From JANXVV01 sp038230975 (GTDB lineage: Bacteria; Planctomycetota; Phycisphaerae; Tepidisphaerales; Tepidisphaeraceae): 22,251 nucleotides of DNA. The position numbers were made by a program, and so were the translations under genes. The first letter of the stretch is position 1. Every line of letters begins with the position of its first letter. The DNA lies in NCBI GenBank assembly GCA_038230975.1, contig JBBRMF010000062.1, forward strand, positions 1 to 22,251. Direction: 5' to 3'. Shown here piece after piece: positions 14,690 through 22,251 of the stretch. The notes under the pieces were generated by a model, which saw only the letters and a list, made by a program, of their open reading frames with translations, had not been told where the DNA came from and made no database searches.

Positions 14690-17600
14690 CTAATTCTTCG
14701 TTACTGTCTCATCTAAATTCAGAATCGCGCTGCAGACCATCGTCCACGCGGCATGTTCGCTGGCATCCAGCTTTTCATTCCGTGCCGACTCCCCAACGCT
14801 GATCAGTTTCAAAGCGCCTTCTGCATTGCGACGATAACCGGACCATTCCTGATCGAACACATTTCGCAACACCGCCAACTCCTGCGGCCTCGGTGAACGC
14901 GCCAAAACGATGCGGTAGACATACGCAATGCGTTCTTCTGCGGTCGCGCCGCCTTCGGTCATTGCGCGCTCGGCCAGTTTGCGGGCGGCTTCAACGTAGG
15001 TCGGATCGTTCATCAGCGCCAGCGCCTGCAACGGCGTGTTCGTTCGCCCTCGACGAACCGTGCAGACTTCACGATCGGGTGCGTCAAACGTGGTGAGCGA
15101 TGCCGGCGGTGAAGTTCGCTTCCAGAACGTGTACATGCCCCGGCGATAAAGATCCGGGCCATGGCTCTGCACGTATGATTGCGCGGTAAAATTGGCCCCG
15201 TCGCTTCGCGACATCAACTCTTCCCAGAGGCCCGGCGGTTGATACGGAGAAACACTCTTGCCGCCGATCTCTCGATTCAAAAGTCCACTGACGGCCAGCG
15301 CTTGATCTCGCAAAAACTCCGCCTGCAACCGAAAACGCGGCGCTCTCGCCAGAAGACGATCTTCAGGATCTTTCACAATCAATTCCGGCGTCGCATGCGA
15401 AGCCTGCCGATAGGTCGCCGACATCACGATCCGCTTCTGCATGCCTTTGACATCCCAATGACTGGCAATGAATTCCGTGGCCAGCCAATCGAGCAGTTCC
15501 GGGTGCGTGGGGTACTCGCCTTGCGTGCCGAAATCCTCGGCGGTCTTTACCAGCCCGGTGCCAAAATACATCTGCCAGTATCGATTGACGATCACGCGGG
15601 CGGTCAGCGGATGGCCGGGATCAACCAGCCATCGGGCCAGACCAAGGCGATTCTTAGGTGCACCCGCCGCCATGGGTGGCAGGCAGGCGGGTGTATTCGG
15701 CGTGACTTTTTCGCCCGGTTTGTCGTATTGGCCACGCATGAGAATGAAGGTGTCGCGCGGCTTTGCCAGATCCTGCATCACCATCGTGCTTGGTAGGTTC
15801 GCGTTGGCAACGGCAAGCTGTTTTTTCAACTTGTCCGATTGATCGCGAAGAGATTTGTATTCGGGCATTAAGTTCGTTCGGAACCAGGTGCGGATCTCCG
15901 CTTTATTCTTATCGCTTCGGCTTTCATTCGGAAGCCGCAATAGGCCCGCCACGTTCGCCGGCACGCGCGTTTGCCCGAGGGGGAATTTATCGCTGGTCGC
16001 GGAGATCCGAAATCGCCCGGCAGAATGATTGGAAAACTGGCTCTTGAATTCCAGAGTGACATTCAGCAACGCCCCGCCGGGTGATTCGATCTGTTTTTCC
16101 AGTTCGAAAGCAATCGTATGCGCTTGGCCCACTGCGGGGAAAATCGCCCAACCCGTCTGCGGATTACCGTCAATCGCGTTGGACGCCGGGAAGTTGTCCT
16201 GGCTGAAATCGGCTTGCGCCGATTTGATCTTGATCGGCTTCACTTTCGACGGATCGTTGATCGACGCATAGCCGATATGTACTTCGGTTAACACCAGATT
16301 CCCATTCTCCGAGCGCCCAGGACCTTTCGCCTTGAGAGCTTCATCCGGTAGAACTACCAGTTGCATTCCCGAGATGCCGACGACAGGCGAGAGAACCATT
16401 GCCGTGTAGGTATCCTGCGCCGGATTGGGCCCGGTGACCGCGATCGACTTATCTCCCAACACATCCAGCTTCGCCCCACCGCTCGATTTTATCTCGCGCG
16501 GTTCGGCAGCGATCCACTGCACGTGTCCGGCATCCGGTCGATTCGTTTGCTCTTTTTCCCAGGTCAGTTGCGCGGCATCCCACGAAGTGTTCGCCGCCAC
16601 CAATTGCTTTTCAATGTCATCGATCGCGCTCGTCAGTTTGGTAATCTCCTGGTTCTGTGCCAGCGTACCGACGGACATCACCGGTGCCGCATTCCCCCGG
16701 GAGCCATCCAGTCCCTTCTCGGCCACTCCGTTGAAAAACGCGTAGAGCTGATAAAAATCTTTCTGGCTGATCGGGTCGTACTTGTGATCGTGGCATTGTG
16801 TGCAGCCGACGGTGAGGCCAAGCCAGACCGCGCCGGTGGTATTCACGCGGTCGACGTTATACGCAGTTAGATATTCCTCAGGGACCGCGCCGCCTTCAAA
16901 GTTCACCATGTTGTTGCGATGAAACCCAGACGCGATCTTCTGCTCTAAAGTCGGATTCGGCAGTAGATCCCCGGCCAACTGCTCGACCGTAAAAACATCA
17001 AACGGTGTGTTTTTATTAAACGCATGGATGACCCAATCGCGCCAGCGGGTCATGTCGCGACCGCTGTCGATGTGGTATCCGTGCGTGTCGGCAAAGCGGG
17101 CCGCATCAAGCCATTCCAGCGCCATCCGCTCTCCATAATGTGGGCTGGCGAGAAAATGATCGACCACTTTTTCGTACGCATCCGGCGACGCATCTTTCGT
17201 AAACGCATCCACCTCGGCGGTTGTCGGCGGCAGGCCGGTCAAATCAAGCGACAAGCGCCGGATCAGCGTGGGGCGATCGGCTTCGGGAGAAGGGTTGAGC
17301 CCCTCTTTTTCCAGCCGTTCGAGCACGAATCGATCGATGGCGTTCTTCTGCCAAGTTGAATTTGTCACCTCGGGCAATTCCGGCCGCTTCGGGGCTTCGA
17401 GCGACCAGAGCCCTTTCCAAACCGCCCCTTCCTGGACCCAGCGCCGCAGCAGCTCCGCCTGCGCCGCCGTCACCTTTTTCCCGGTTTCCTCCGGCGGCAT
17501 GTGCTCATCGGCATCATCAGACAGTATGCGGGCAAGCATCGCGCTGTGACCCGCATCGCCGGGAACCACGGCCGTCTCACCGCTCTTCAACGGCTTGATC

Positions 17601-17806
17601 GCGCCTTCGCGCACATCGAGCCGAAGCCCGGCTTTGCGCTTGTTGGCGTCCGGGCCATGGCAGGCGAAACAGTTCTCAGAAAGGATCGGACGAATATCAC
17701 GGTTGTAGTCGATGGAAGGACGATTGGCCGCGTATGAAGGCAAACCGCCGACCATCAGAACCACCACGGCTATCGCGAAAAGCCTATTTCCGAAACGCTG
17801 CTGCAT
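14690..17806 (-). CDS. PSCyt1/DUF1549/DUF1553 protein
   Basis: A 1038-residue secreted protein of the large planctomycete PSCyt family. A signal peptide (LFAIAVVVLMVGGLPSYAA) is followed by a cytochrome c-like PSCyt1 module with CFACH at 46-50 and MPP near 103, a candidate haem axial ligand. DUF1549 covers about 153-360 (WQKNAIDRFVLERLEKEGL; RRLSLDLTGLPPT) and holds a second CxxCH, CTQCH, at 335-339. A middle beta-rich region spans about 450-620, and DUF1553 spans about 720-985 (RLGLARWLVDPGHPLTARV; NRYWQMYFGTGLV). It probably binds haem and works with the downstream DUF1501 protein outside the cytoplasm. I start at ATG 17806 because AGGAGT lies nine bases upstream; the frame's ATG at 17833 has no ribosome binding site. 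Confidence 0.94.
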   Translation of the reverse strand: MQQRFGNRLFAIAVVVLMVGGLPSYAANRPSIDYNRDIRPILSENCFACHGPDANKRKAGLRLDVREGAIKPLKSGETAVVPGDAGHSAMLARILSDDADEHMPPEETGKKVTAAQAELLRRWVQEGAVWKGLWSLEAPKRPELPEVTNSTWQKNAIDRFVLERLEKEGLNPSPEADRPTLIRRLSLDLTGLPPTTAEVDAFTKDASPDAYEKVVDHFLASPHYGERMALEWLDAARFADTHGYHIDSGRDMTRWRDWVIHAFNKNTPFDVFTVEQLAGDLLPNPTLEQKIASGFHRNNMVNFEGGAVPEEYLTAYNVDRVNTTGAVWLGLTVGCTQCHDHKYDPISQKDFYQLYAFFNGVAEKGLDGSRGNAAPVMSVGTLAQNQEITKLTSAIDDIEKQLVAANTSWDAAQLTWEKEQTNRPDAGHVQWIAAEPREIKSSGGAKLDVLGDKSIAVTGPNPAQDTYTAMVLSPVVGISGMQLVVLPDEALKAKGPGRSENGNLVLTEVHIGYASINDPSKVKPIKIKSAQADFSQDNFPASNAIDGNPQTGWAIFPAVGQAHTIAFELEKQIESPGGALLNVTLEFKSQFSNHSAGRFRISATSDKFPLGQTRVPANVAGLLRLPNESRSDKNKAEIRTWFRTNLMPEYKSLRDQSDKLKKQLAVANANLPSTMVMQDLAKPRDTFILMRGQYDKPGEKVTPNTPACLPPMAAGAPKNRLGLARWLVDPGHPLTARVIVNRYWQMYFGTGLVKTAEDFGTQGEYPTHPELLDWLATEFIASHWDVKGMQKRIVMSATYRQASHATPELIVKDPEDRLLARAPRFRLQAEFLRDQALAVSGLLNREIGGKSVSPYQPPGLWEELMSRSDGANFTAQSYVQSHGPDLYRRGMYTFWKRTSPPASLTTFDAPDREVCTVRRGRTNTPLQALALMNDPTYVEAARKLAERAMTEGGATAEERIAYVYRIVLARSPRPQELAVLRNVFDQEWSGYRRNAEGALKLISVGESARNEKLDASEHAAWTMVCSAILNLDETVTKN

Positions 17807-17815
17807 GAATGTGAT

Positions 17816-17821
17816 ACTCCT
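17816..17821 (-). promoter_or_regulatory. ribosome binding site fixing the DUF1553 start
   Basis: AGGAGT on the minus strand, nine bases before the ATG at 17806. It supports a start nine codons inside the longest open frame, which also places the signal peptide correctly at the N-terminus. Confidence 0.7.
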
Positions 17822-17967
17822 AAGCGTCCGCATCGTTTGTATCTGATCAAGTCTTATCTCACAAAACAGAACGTGCTGAAATAAGATTTTGTTTGCAGAG
17901 CTTTACGCGGATGGGTAGGGTTTACAAATCCTATCGCAATGAATTGGCATTCGACCGGAGGTCTATC

Positions 17968-18348
17968 ATGGCAGCGAGATTTTTGATCCTGTGCAGTTTG
18001 CTTATCGTGGAACTGGGAGGGGGGATCGCAAGCCTGATCGGTGTTGCATCGATGTATCCGTATCGCATGGATGAAGGCGGGATCGCGGCGTGTGTCGGCA
18101 TCGTTGTCGGAACCCTCACGATATGGCTGCTGACAATCGCTTTCTTCATTCGCAATGCACCGAAGGTCAAAATTGCTCGCATGATGAATGACGCCCGAAC
18201 TGAAGCGGCAAAAATTGTGGCTGACGCCACCGACAAGGCGCTGGCACTGTGCAGCCTGGACGCTGGACAGTGCAAGCAGTGTGGCAATCCCCGCACGGGA
18301 AAGTTCTGTCCCAAATGTGGCAGTGCAGGTGAGTCAAAAAGTGTTTGA
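17968..18348 (+). CDS. Small membrane protein with a C-terminal zinc ribbon
   Basis: A 126-residue protein with two membrane segments (about 5-27 and 38-61) joined by a short loop, MYPYRMDEGG, then a charged Ala-rich helix (about 70-95) and a zinc-ribbon end: CKQC at 102-105 and CPKC at 114-117, within CKQCGNPRTGKFCPKCG. The tail would face the same side as the basic residues after the second span, probably the cytoplasm. ATG 17968 has GGAGG six bases upstream (17957-17961); the longer frame from 17893 lacks such a site. It is divergent from the DUF1553 operon. No named family beyond the zinc-ribbon type was recognised, and its function is unknown. Confidence 0.8.
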   Translation: MAARFLILCSLLIVELGGGIASLIGVASMYPYRMDEGGIAACVGIVVGTLTIWLLTIAFFIRNAPKVKIARMMNDARTEAAKIVADATDKALALCSLDAGQCKQCGNPRTGKFCPKCGSAGESKSV

Positions 18349-18404
18349 CCGGCTTCGGGCGGCTGGGGCAAAATCTTCCCTGAATACTCGCGGTTATCGC
18401 CGAA

Positions 18405-18701
18405 CTACCCGCCGGCAATGGCCCCTACAATGCAGTACGGCTCAGCCCCTGAGGCAACGGCCTCCGGTAGCGCAGCATCCGGCGATTCATGCGACAGGTC
18501 TTCCTTGCATGCGAAGAAACGCAGGAACGGACGCCGCTGTTTTGTGTGATGATCCCGAATCGTGCCGCACAGCATCGGATAGCGAACTTCCAGCGCATCG
18601 AGAACGGATCGCTGCGTCACCGGGCCTTCGATATCCAGTTTCACTTCGCTATTGATTTGCGCCAGTACTCGCAGATGAGATGGCAGTACGATTCTGATCA
18701 T
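18405..18701 (-). CDS. MoaD/ThiS family small ubiquitin-like protein
   Basis: A 98-residue protein with a beta-grasp start (MIRIVLPSHLRVLAQI; LDIEGPVTQRSVLDALEVRY) and the C-terminal Gly-Gly (GAIAGG) needed for adenylation and thiocarboxylate formation in MoaD, ThiS and related sulfur carriers. The length is a little above ordinary MoaD because of a segment around RDHHTKQRRPFLRFFACKED. It starts inside the stop of the upstream BNR gene (ATGA overlap) and is translationally coupled to it. No MoaE, MoeB/ThiF or ThiG gene is visible in this window, so a role in molybdopterin or thiamine synthesis is not supported by context. A longer open frame from 18911 is only the overlap with the BNR gene. 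Confidence 0.88.
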   Translation of the reverse strand: MIRIVLPSHLRVLAQINSEVKLDIEGPVTQRSVLDALEVRYPMLCGTIRDHHTKQRRPFLRFFACKEDLSHESPDAALPEAVASGAEPYCIVGAIAGG

Positions 18702-19813
18702 GGAAGTGTCTGCACCTCCACCGAGACCACTGCCGGGAGATCGCGAACGATCGGGGACCAGTGATTGCCGGCATCCGGCGAAGCATAGACTTGCCCGCCG
18801 GTCGTGCCGAAATAGATGCCACAGGAATCGAGGGAATCGACAGCCATCGCGTCGCGCAGGACATTGACGTAACAATCCTGTTGCGGCAGACCGTCTGCGA
18901 GTGCTTCCCACTCATTTCCACCCGTTCGACTTCGATACACGCGCAACTTCCCTTCCGGCGGGTAGTGCTCGGAATCACTCTTGATCGGGACAACGTAGAT
19001 GGTCTCAGGTTCATGTGCATGCACATCGATGGGGAAACCAAAATCGCTCGGCAGGTTGCCGCTGACTTCGCGCCAGGAATCACCCGCGTCGTCGCTGCGC
19101 ATCACATCCCAGTGCTTTTGCATGAACAGGGTGCAAGGGCGGGAAGGATGCATGGCAATCCGATGAACGCAGTGACCCACTTCTGCGTGCGGATCTGGAA
19201 TATGTTCGGATTTTAAACCCTGGTTGATAGGCTTCCAGGTTTTGCCGCCATCATCGGTACGGAATGCACCGGCGGCGGAAATGGCGATGAAGATCCGCTC
19301 CGGATTTTTCGGATCGAGGAGGATCGTATGCAGACACATCCCACCCGCGCCAGGTGCCCAGCGCGGACCGGACCCATGGCCACGCAGACCCGACAATTCC
19401 TCCCAGGTTTGACCCGCATCTTTCGACCGAAATAAGGCGGCGTCTTCCGCACCGGCATAGACCGTATCGATTTCGGTCAGTGAGGGTTCCATGTGCCATA
19501 CCCGCTTAAATTCCCAGGGATGAGGCGTCCCATCGTACCATTGATGCGTGCCGGGAATGCCGTCGTAGGTGAACTTATTGCCCGCAGGCTCCCACGTTTT
19601 TCCACCGTCGTTGGAACGCTGGATCAACTGCCCAAACCAACCGCTGGATTGCGAGGCATACAAACGGTTGGGATCGACTGGAGAGCCCTTCATGTGGTAG
19701 ATCTCCCAGCCACCAAAATGAGGGCCGGTGACATCCCAATGATCTCGTTTTCCATCTGCGGTAAGAATAAACGCGCCTTTGCGCGTTCCGACGAGTACCC
19801 GTACTCTGCTCAT
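18698..19813 (-). CDS. BNR/Asp-box beta-propeller protein (sialidase-like fold)
   Basis: A 371-residue protein with six Asp-box-like repeats: RSNDGGKTW (66-74), RSKDAGQTW (129-137), RTDDGGKTW (185-193), RSDDAGDSW (239-247), SRTGGNEW (near 295-302) and ASPDAGNHW (344-352). This indicates a beta-propeller of the sialidase or WD40/YVTN/BNR-like type. There is no signal peptide or membrane segment, so it is likely cytoplasmic, unlike most secreted sialidases. The conserved arginines of a sialidase active site cannot be assigned by eye, so enzymatic activity is unproven. ATG 19813 has AGGAAT five bases upstream. It is the first gene of an operon with the MoaD/ThiS-type gene, which overlaps it by four bases. 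Confidence 0.88.
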   Translation of the reverse strand: MSRVRVLVGTRKGAFILTADGKRDHWDVTGPHFGGWEIYHMKGSPVDPNRLYASQSSGWFGQLIQRSNDGGKTWEPAGNKFTYDGIPGTHQWYDGTPHPWEFKRVWHMEPSLTEIDTVYAGAEDAALFRSKDAGQTWEELSGLRGHGSGPRWAPGAGGMCLHTILLDPKNPERIFIAISAAGAFRTDDGGKTWKPINQGLKSEHIPDPHAEVGHCVHRIAMHPSRPCTLFMQKHWDVMRSDDAGDSWREVSGNLPSDFGFPIDVHAHEPETIYVVPIKSDSEHYPPEGKLRVYRSRTGGNEWEALADGLPQQDCYVNVLRDAMAVDSLDSCGIYFGTTGGQVYASPDAGNHWSPIVRDLPAVVSVEVQTLP

Positions 19814-20205
19814 GTGTTATTCCTGTCGTTGAAATCCACGGGACCAACAAATGATTTGCGAATCAACTTCGCCATGGAATCAATGCCCGCAATCGGCTAT
19901 CTCGCAGGCACTCATAACTCGTCCTGTCCAAATCATCTTGCTGGATTGCGGCTGTGGTTCCATAACGCTTCTTTTAGCACCTGTTTCCATTGACAATCGA
20001 CTTTTAATTTACTGACCTCTGGCGATCTCGGCAATGCTTGTGTGCGAGCCAACTCTCAAAATGAGCGGCGCTTATTCGTCGCGCTCAACAACAACAGAAA
20101 CAAGTTTTGTGGAGACGAAGCGAGGTATCCCCTGAACCATTGATTTGGCCGTCTCGATAATACCATTGGTTGAAAACCACACCACTGGCGCGGTCACCGT
20201 CGCTA
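19814..20205. other. 392-base intergenic region
   Basis: This separates the stop of the PEP-CTERM gene from the start of the BNR gene, both on the minus strand. It should hold the promoter of the BNR/MoaD operon and the terminator of the PEP-CTERM gene. A TTGACA sequence at 19990-19995 is on the plus strand and has no good -10 partner or gene downstream. No strong hairpin followed by a T tract was found. Confidence 0.4.
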
Positions 20206-22251
20206 TTATTTCGTGCGACGGCGGCGGGCCAGCAGACCGATGGCACCTAGGCCTAGTAAAGACAGAGTCGTCGGTTCTGGCACACCACCGACAATCAGGC
20301 CGGCCGTTCCACCAGATAGTTGTCGGCTGCCAGTGTAGTTGAACGTCAAGGTCAGCCCGTTGGCGAGTGCGGCCGGGTCGAGGTTGGCGGGGAGGATGTT
20401 GCCCAGGTCGATACCGTCGGGCAGGTAGCCGTTGACGGCCGTCATGTTGATCTCGGTATTGCCGGTGATTGTCACCCCGGACAGAGCCGTCTGGGCCGCT
20501 TGCGTCAGCTTACTGGCATCCAGGGCAAAGGTACCACCGGTAATCGCAATGTCGATGAGGCTAAGGGCACGCGTCGTGGTATTGAACGTCTGCTTTCCGG
20601 CGAAACCCGTGAACCCGTTGTAGTTCACCTTCACATCGCCCGTCGCCGGGTCATACGTGAACGCCAACGTACCGTTGGCCGGATTGAGCACCGCCGATGC
20701 CGGAGAAGCCGAGCGACCGGTGAGACTCATTGCGGCCTTGGCGGCCTTGGCGACCGCGTACTGGCCGTTGTTGAAGTTACCCGCCGAGTTGAAGATGGCG
20801 ACGTCTTTTGAATCGACAAACGTGTCCCCATTTAAATCGCCCACCTGCCATCCCAGTTGGGTTGTACCGTTGTTGAACAGCCCAAAGCTGTTGAGCAGGC
20901 CGACGTCGTAGGCGTTGACGACGCCGTCACCGTTCAAGTCGCCTGTCAACGTAGGGCGAACGAGAATCTGGTTGAGCGGGATGCCCGCACCATGGCCCGA
21001 GTTTGAGTTAGGACCGAGTAGCTGGCCAACATTGTCGGGATTGGCTGGATCTTGAAGTGCCCCGTCGTAGTAACCAAGTCCGATCACAAGATCAGAAGCA
21101 TAGGACGCTCTCGCCACAGAGCTGGTGATCCCACCGCGGCCGTTGTAGTCTCCTGCGATGGGAGCATTCGGATTGGTTCCGCCAAACAAATTGTACGATG
21201 CGTTAATGTATTGTTTCACCTTCGCCAAAGGAGTGGCGGAGTTGTTGATGTATAAATAGCTGCTTCCGATATCCAGAAGTCCTTTTGAAACAATTGAGAG
21301 AGTGCCGAGTGAGTTGGTGCCATGCGTGGCATTGTTAGGTAAGTTGACGGTCGCGGTTTTTCGCAGGGTTACAGAGGACTGGTTTAAATAGGGCACGTTT
21401 ACCACGAGTGCCGTACCGTTGGTGCTTCCGAAGAAGGCGTTGCCGGTGCCCGTGATTTGACCCAGATCCACCGAGCCGCCGGAGATATCAAGCGTTCCGT
21501 TGTTGATTGTCGCAGTGGCGGTCATGGTACCGCCGGTGACTGTGACGAATCCCTGGCTACCATTCGTCGGCGCGATAAGGAGTTTTCCGCTGACGGTATG
21601 CACGCCCCCGCTCTGCGTAAAAATACCGGCACCCAGATTTCCGATGGTTTCATCTCCGGCCACATTCAAAATGGCATTATTGCTCAAGACGTAATTGCCG
21701 AACCCGGTAATGCCGGCACCGAGTGTCAGACTCGGAGTGGCTAGTGATCCGCCTGAGTGATTGAACCGACCCACGCCAAGATTGCCAACAGTAACAATGG
21801 GTGCGCTGAGTACGCCCCCGGAAAGAGTTGCCGTGCCGACACCTCCGATTTTGTCCCCCGCCAGGATAAATCCAGACTGACTTGAACCTGCTGTTTGCGT
21901 GTAAATGCCTGCGCCGGATGCGCCGATGGTCACGCCTCCAGATAAACTCAAATTACCCCCGTTGACGGTGAACAATCCATGGCTACCCATCGCCGTAGCG
22001 ATGTTGATTGCAGGGGTTGAGATCGTGCCACCGTTGTAGACGAGCGTTCCGGTCCCTAATACGCCAACCGCGATCGGAGCGTCGCTATTCAATGTTCCGC
22101 CAGAAATGGTTGCGGTTCCAATGCCGCCCGTTTGTGAACCGAGGATTAACGAAGACGCCCGGTTTGATCCGCCGCTCTGTTGGTAGGATCCAGTACCGGC
22201 ATACCCGATTGTTTCTGCGTCTGTGATGCGAATCGTCGCGCCATTACTAAG
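20206..22251 (-). CDS. PEP-CTERM surface protein with beta-helix repeats and a dockerin-like segment (partial)
   Basis: The reading frame stays open to the right edge, so the start lies outside the window; about 681 residues are visible. The N-terminal visible part has many repeats of the type GxGxxTxSGGxL, then VGxxGxGxFxQSGG (for example GTATISGGTLNSDAPIAVG and GAGIYTQTAGSSQSG), as in autotransporter-like beta-helix proteins. A middle region is followed by two EF-hand-like Ca-binding motifs, DLNGDGVVNAYD and DLNGDTFVDSKD, forming a type I dockerin-like segment. The protein then has a beta-rich domain and ends VPEPTTLSLLGLGAIGLLARRRRTK without the last residues exceeding the usual form: a PEP motif, hydrophobic span and arginine cluster, the exosortase sorting signal. 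It should be a secreted, surface-attached protein. No exosortase gene is in the window. Confidence 0.92.
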   Translation of the reverse strand, partial: LSNGATIRITDAETIGYAGTGSYQQSGGSNRASSLILGSQTGGIGTATISGGTLNSDAPIAVGVLGTGTLVYNGGTISTPAINIATAMGSHGLFTVNGGNLSLSGGVTIGASGAGIYTQTAGSSQSGFILAGDKIGGVGTATLSGGVLSAPIVTVGNLGVGRFNHSGGSLATPSLTLGAGITGFGNYVLSNNAILNVAGDETIGNLGAGIFTQSGGVHTVSGKLLIAPTNGSQGFVTVTGGTMTATATINNGTLDISGGSVDLGQITGTGNAFFGSTNGTALVVNVPYLNQSSVTLRKTATVNLPNNATHGTNSLGTLSIVSKGLLDIGSSYLYINNSATPLAKVKQYINASYNLFGGTNPNAPIAGDYNGRGGITSSVARASYASDLVIGLGYYDGALQDPANPDNVGQLLGPNSNSGHGAGIPLNQILVRPTLTGDLNGDGVVNAYDVGLLNSFGLFNNGTTQLGWQVGDLNGDTFVDSKDVAIFNSAGNFNNGQYAVAKAAKAAMSLTGRSASPASAVLNPANGTLAFTYDPATGDVKVNYNGFTGFAGKQTFNTTTRALSLIDIAITGGTFALDASKLTQAAQTALSGVTITGNTEINMTAVNGYLPDGIDLGNILPANLDPAALANGLTLTFNYTGSRQLSGGTAGLIVGGVPEPTTLSLLGLGAIGLLARRRRTK

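Noticed and set aside
16361..16870. Long plus-strand frame within the DUF1553 gene
   Set aside because: Antisense shadow of a clearly coding gene with several conserved domains.
17852..17886. TCTTAT...ATAAGA inverted repeat upstream of the DUF1553 operon as an operator
   Set aside because: Only six bases per arm in an AT-rich stretch, expected by chance.
19990..19995. TTGACA as a promoter -35 element
   Set aside because: No acceptable -10 sequence at the right distance and no plus-strand gene downstream.

Overview
The window looks like a planctomycete chromosome, most likely Phycisphaerae-like. The evidence is a combination of families enriched in Planctomycetota: a paired PSCyt1/DUF1549/DUF1553 protein and DUF1501 protein, a Tat-exported Gfo/Idh/MocA oxidoreductase, a DUF1559-like prepilin-type protein, an ECF sigma factor coupled to a large Ser/Thr kinase with WD40 repeats, and a surface protein with a dockerin-like segment and a PEP-CTERM sorting signal. 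The PEP-CTERM signal together with the dockerin is what points to Phycisphaerae; that placement is an inference from gene content. No rRNA, tRNA, CRISPR array or intact insertion sequence was recognised.

Layout. 1-1.6 kb: the first codons of a minus-strand gene, a two-ACT-domain regulator (+) and, tail to tail with it, a pilin-like pseudopilin (-). 2.0-6.0 kb: a minus-strand two-gene unit, ECF sigma factor then kinase; the kinase has a cytoplasmic catalytic domain, one membrane span, a coiled coil and 14 WD40 repeats. 6.0-6.6 kb: mostly non-coding. 6.6-9.1 kb: minus-strand exported proteins of unknown function; two of the reading frames (7254-8306 and 6625-7257) overlap and may be one gene split by a frameshift. 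9.2-11.4 kb: a patch of small genes unlike the surrounding ones, holding a DUF1801 protein whose N-terminal half is replaced by a piece of IS66 transposase, two orphan proteins and a VapBC-like toxin-antitoxin pair. This patch looks like an accessory, recombination-prone segment.

11.7-17.8 kb: secreted catabolism genes. A Tat-type oxidoreductase (+) converges on a DUF1553/DUF1501 operon (-), with a long near-perfect inverted repeat between the two ends. 18.0-18.3 kb: a small membrane protein with a zinc ribbon. 18.4-19.8 kb: a minus-strand two-gene operon of a cytoplasmic BNR/Asp-box propeller and a MoaD/ThiS-type small protein joined by an ATGA overlap. 20.2 kb to the right edge: the C-terminal part of a beta-helix, dockerin, PEP-CTERM surface protein that continues outside the window.

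The most promising points for follow-up are the IS66/DUF1801 chimera with its orphan neighbours, the BNR-MoaD pair of unknown function, the split secreted protein, and the nested inverted repeat at 13137-13215. No complete new defence or mobile system could be demonstrated from sequence alone.
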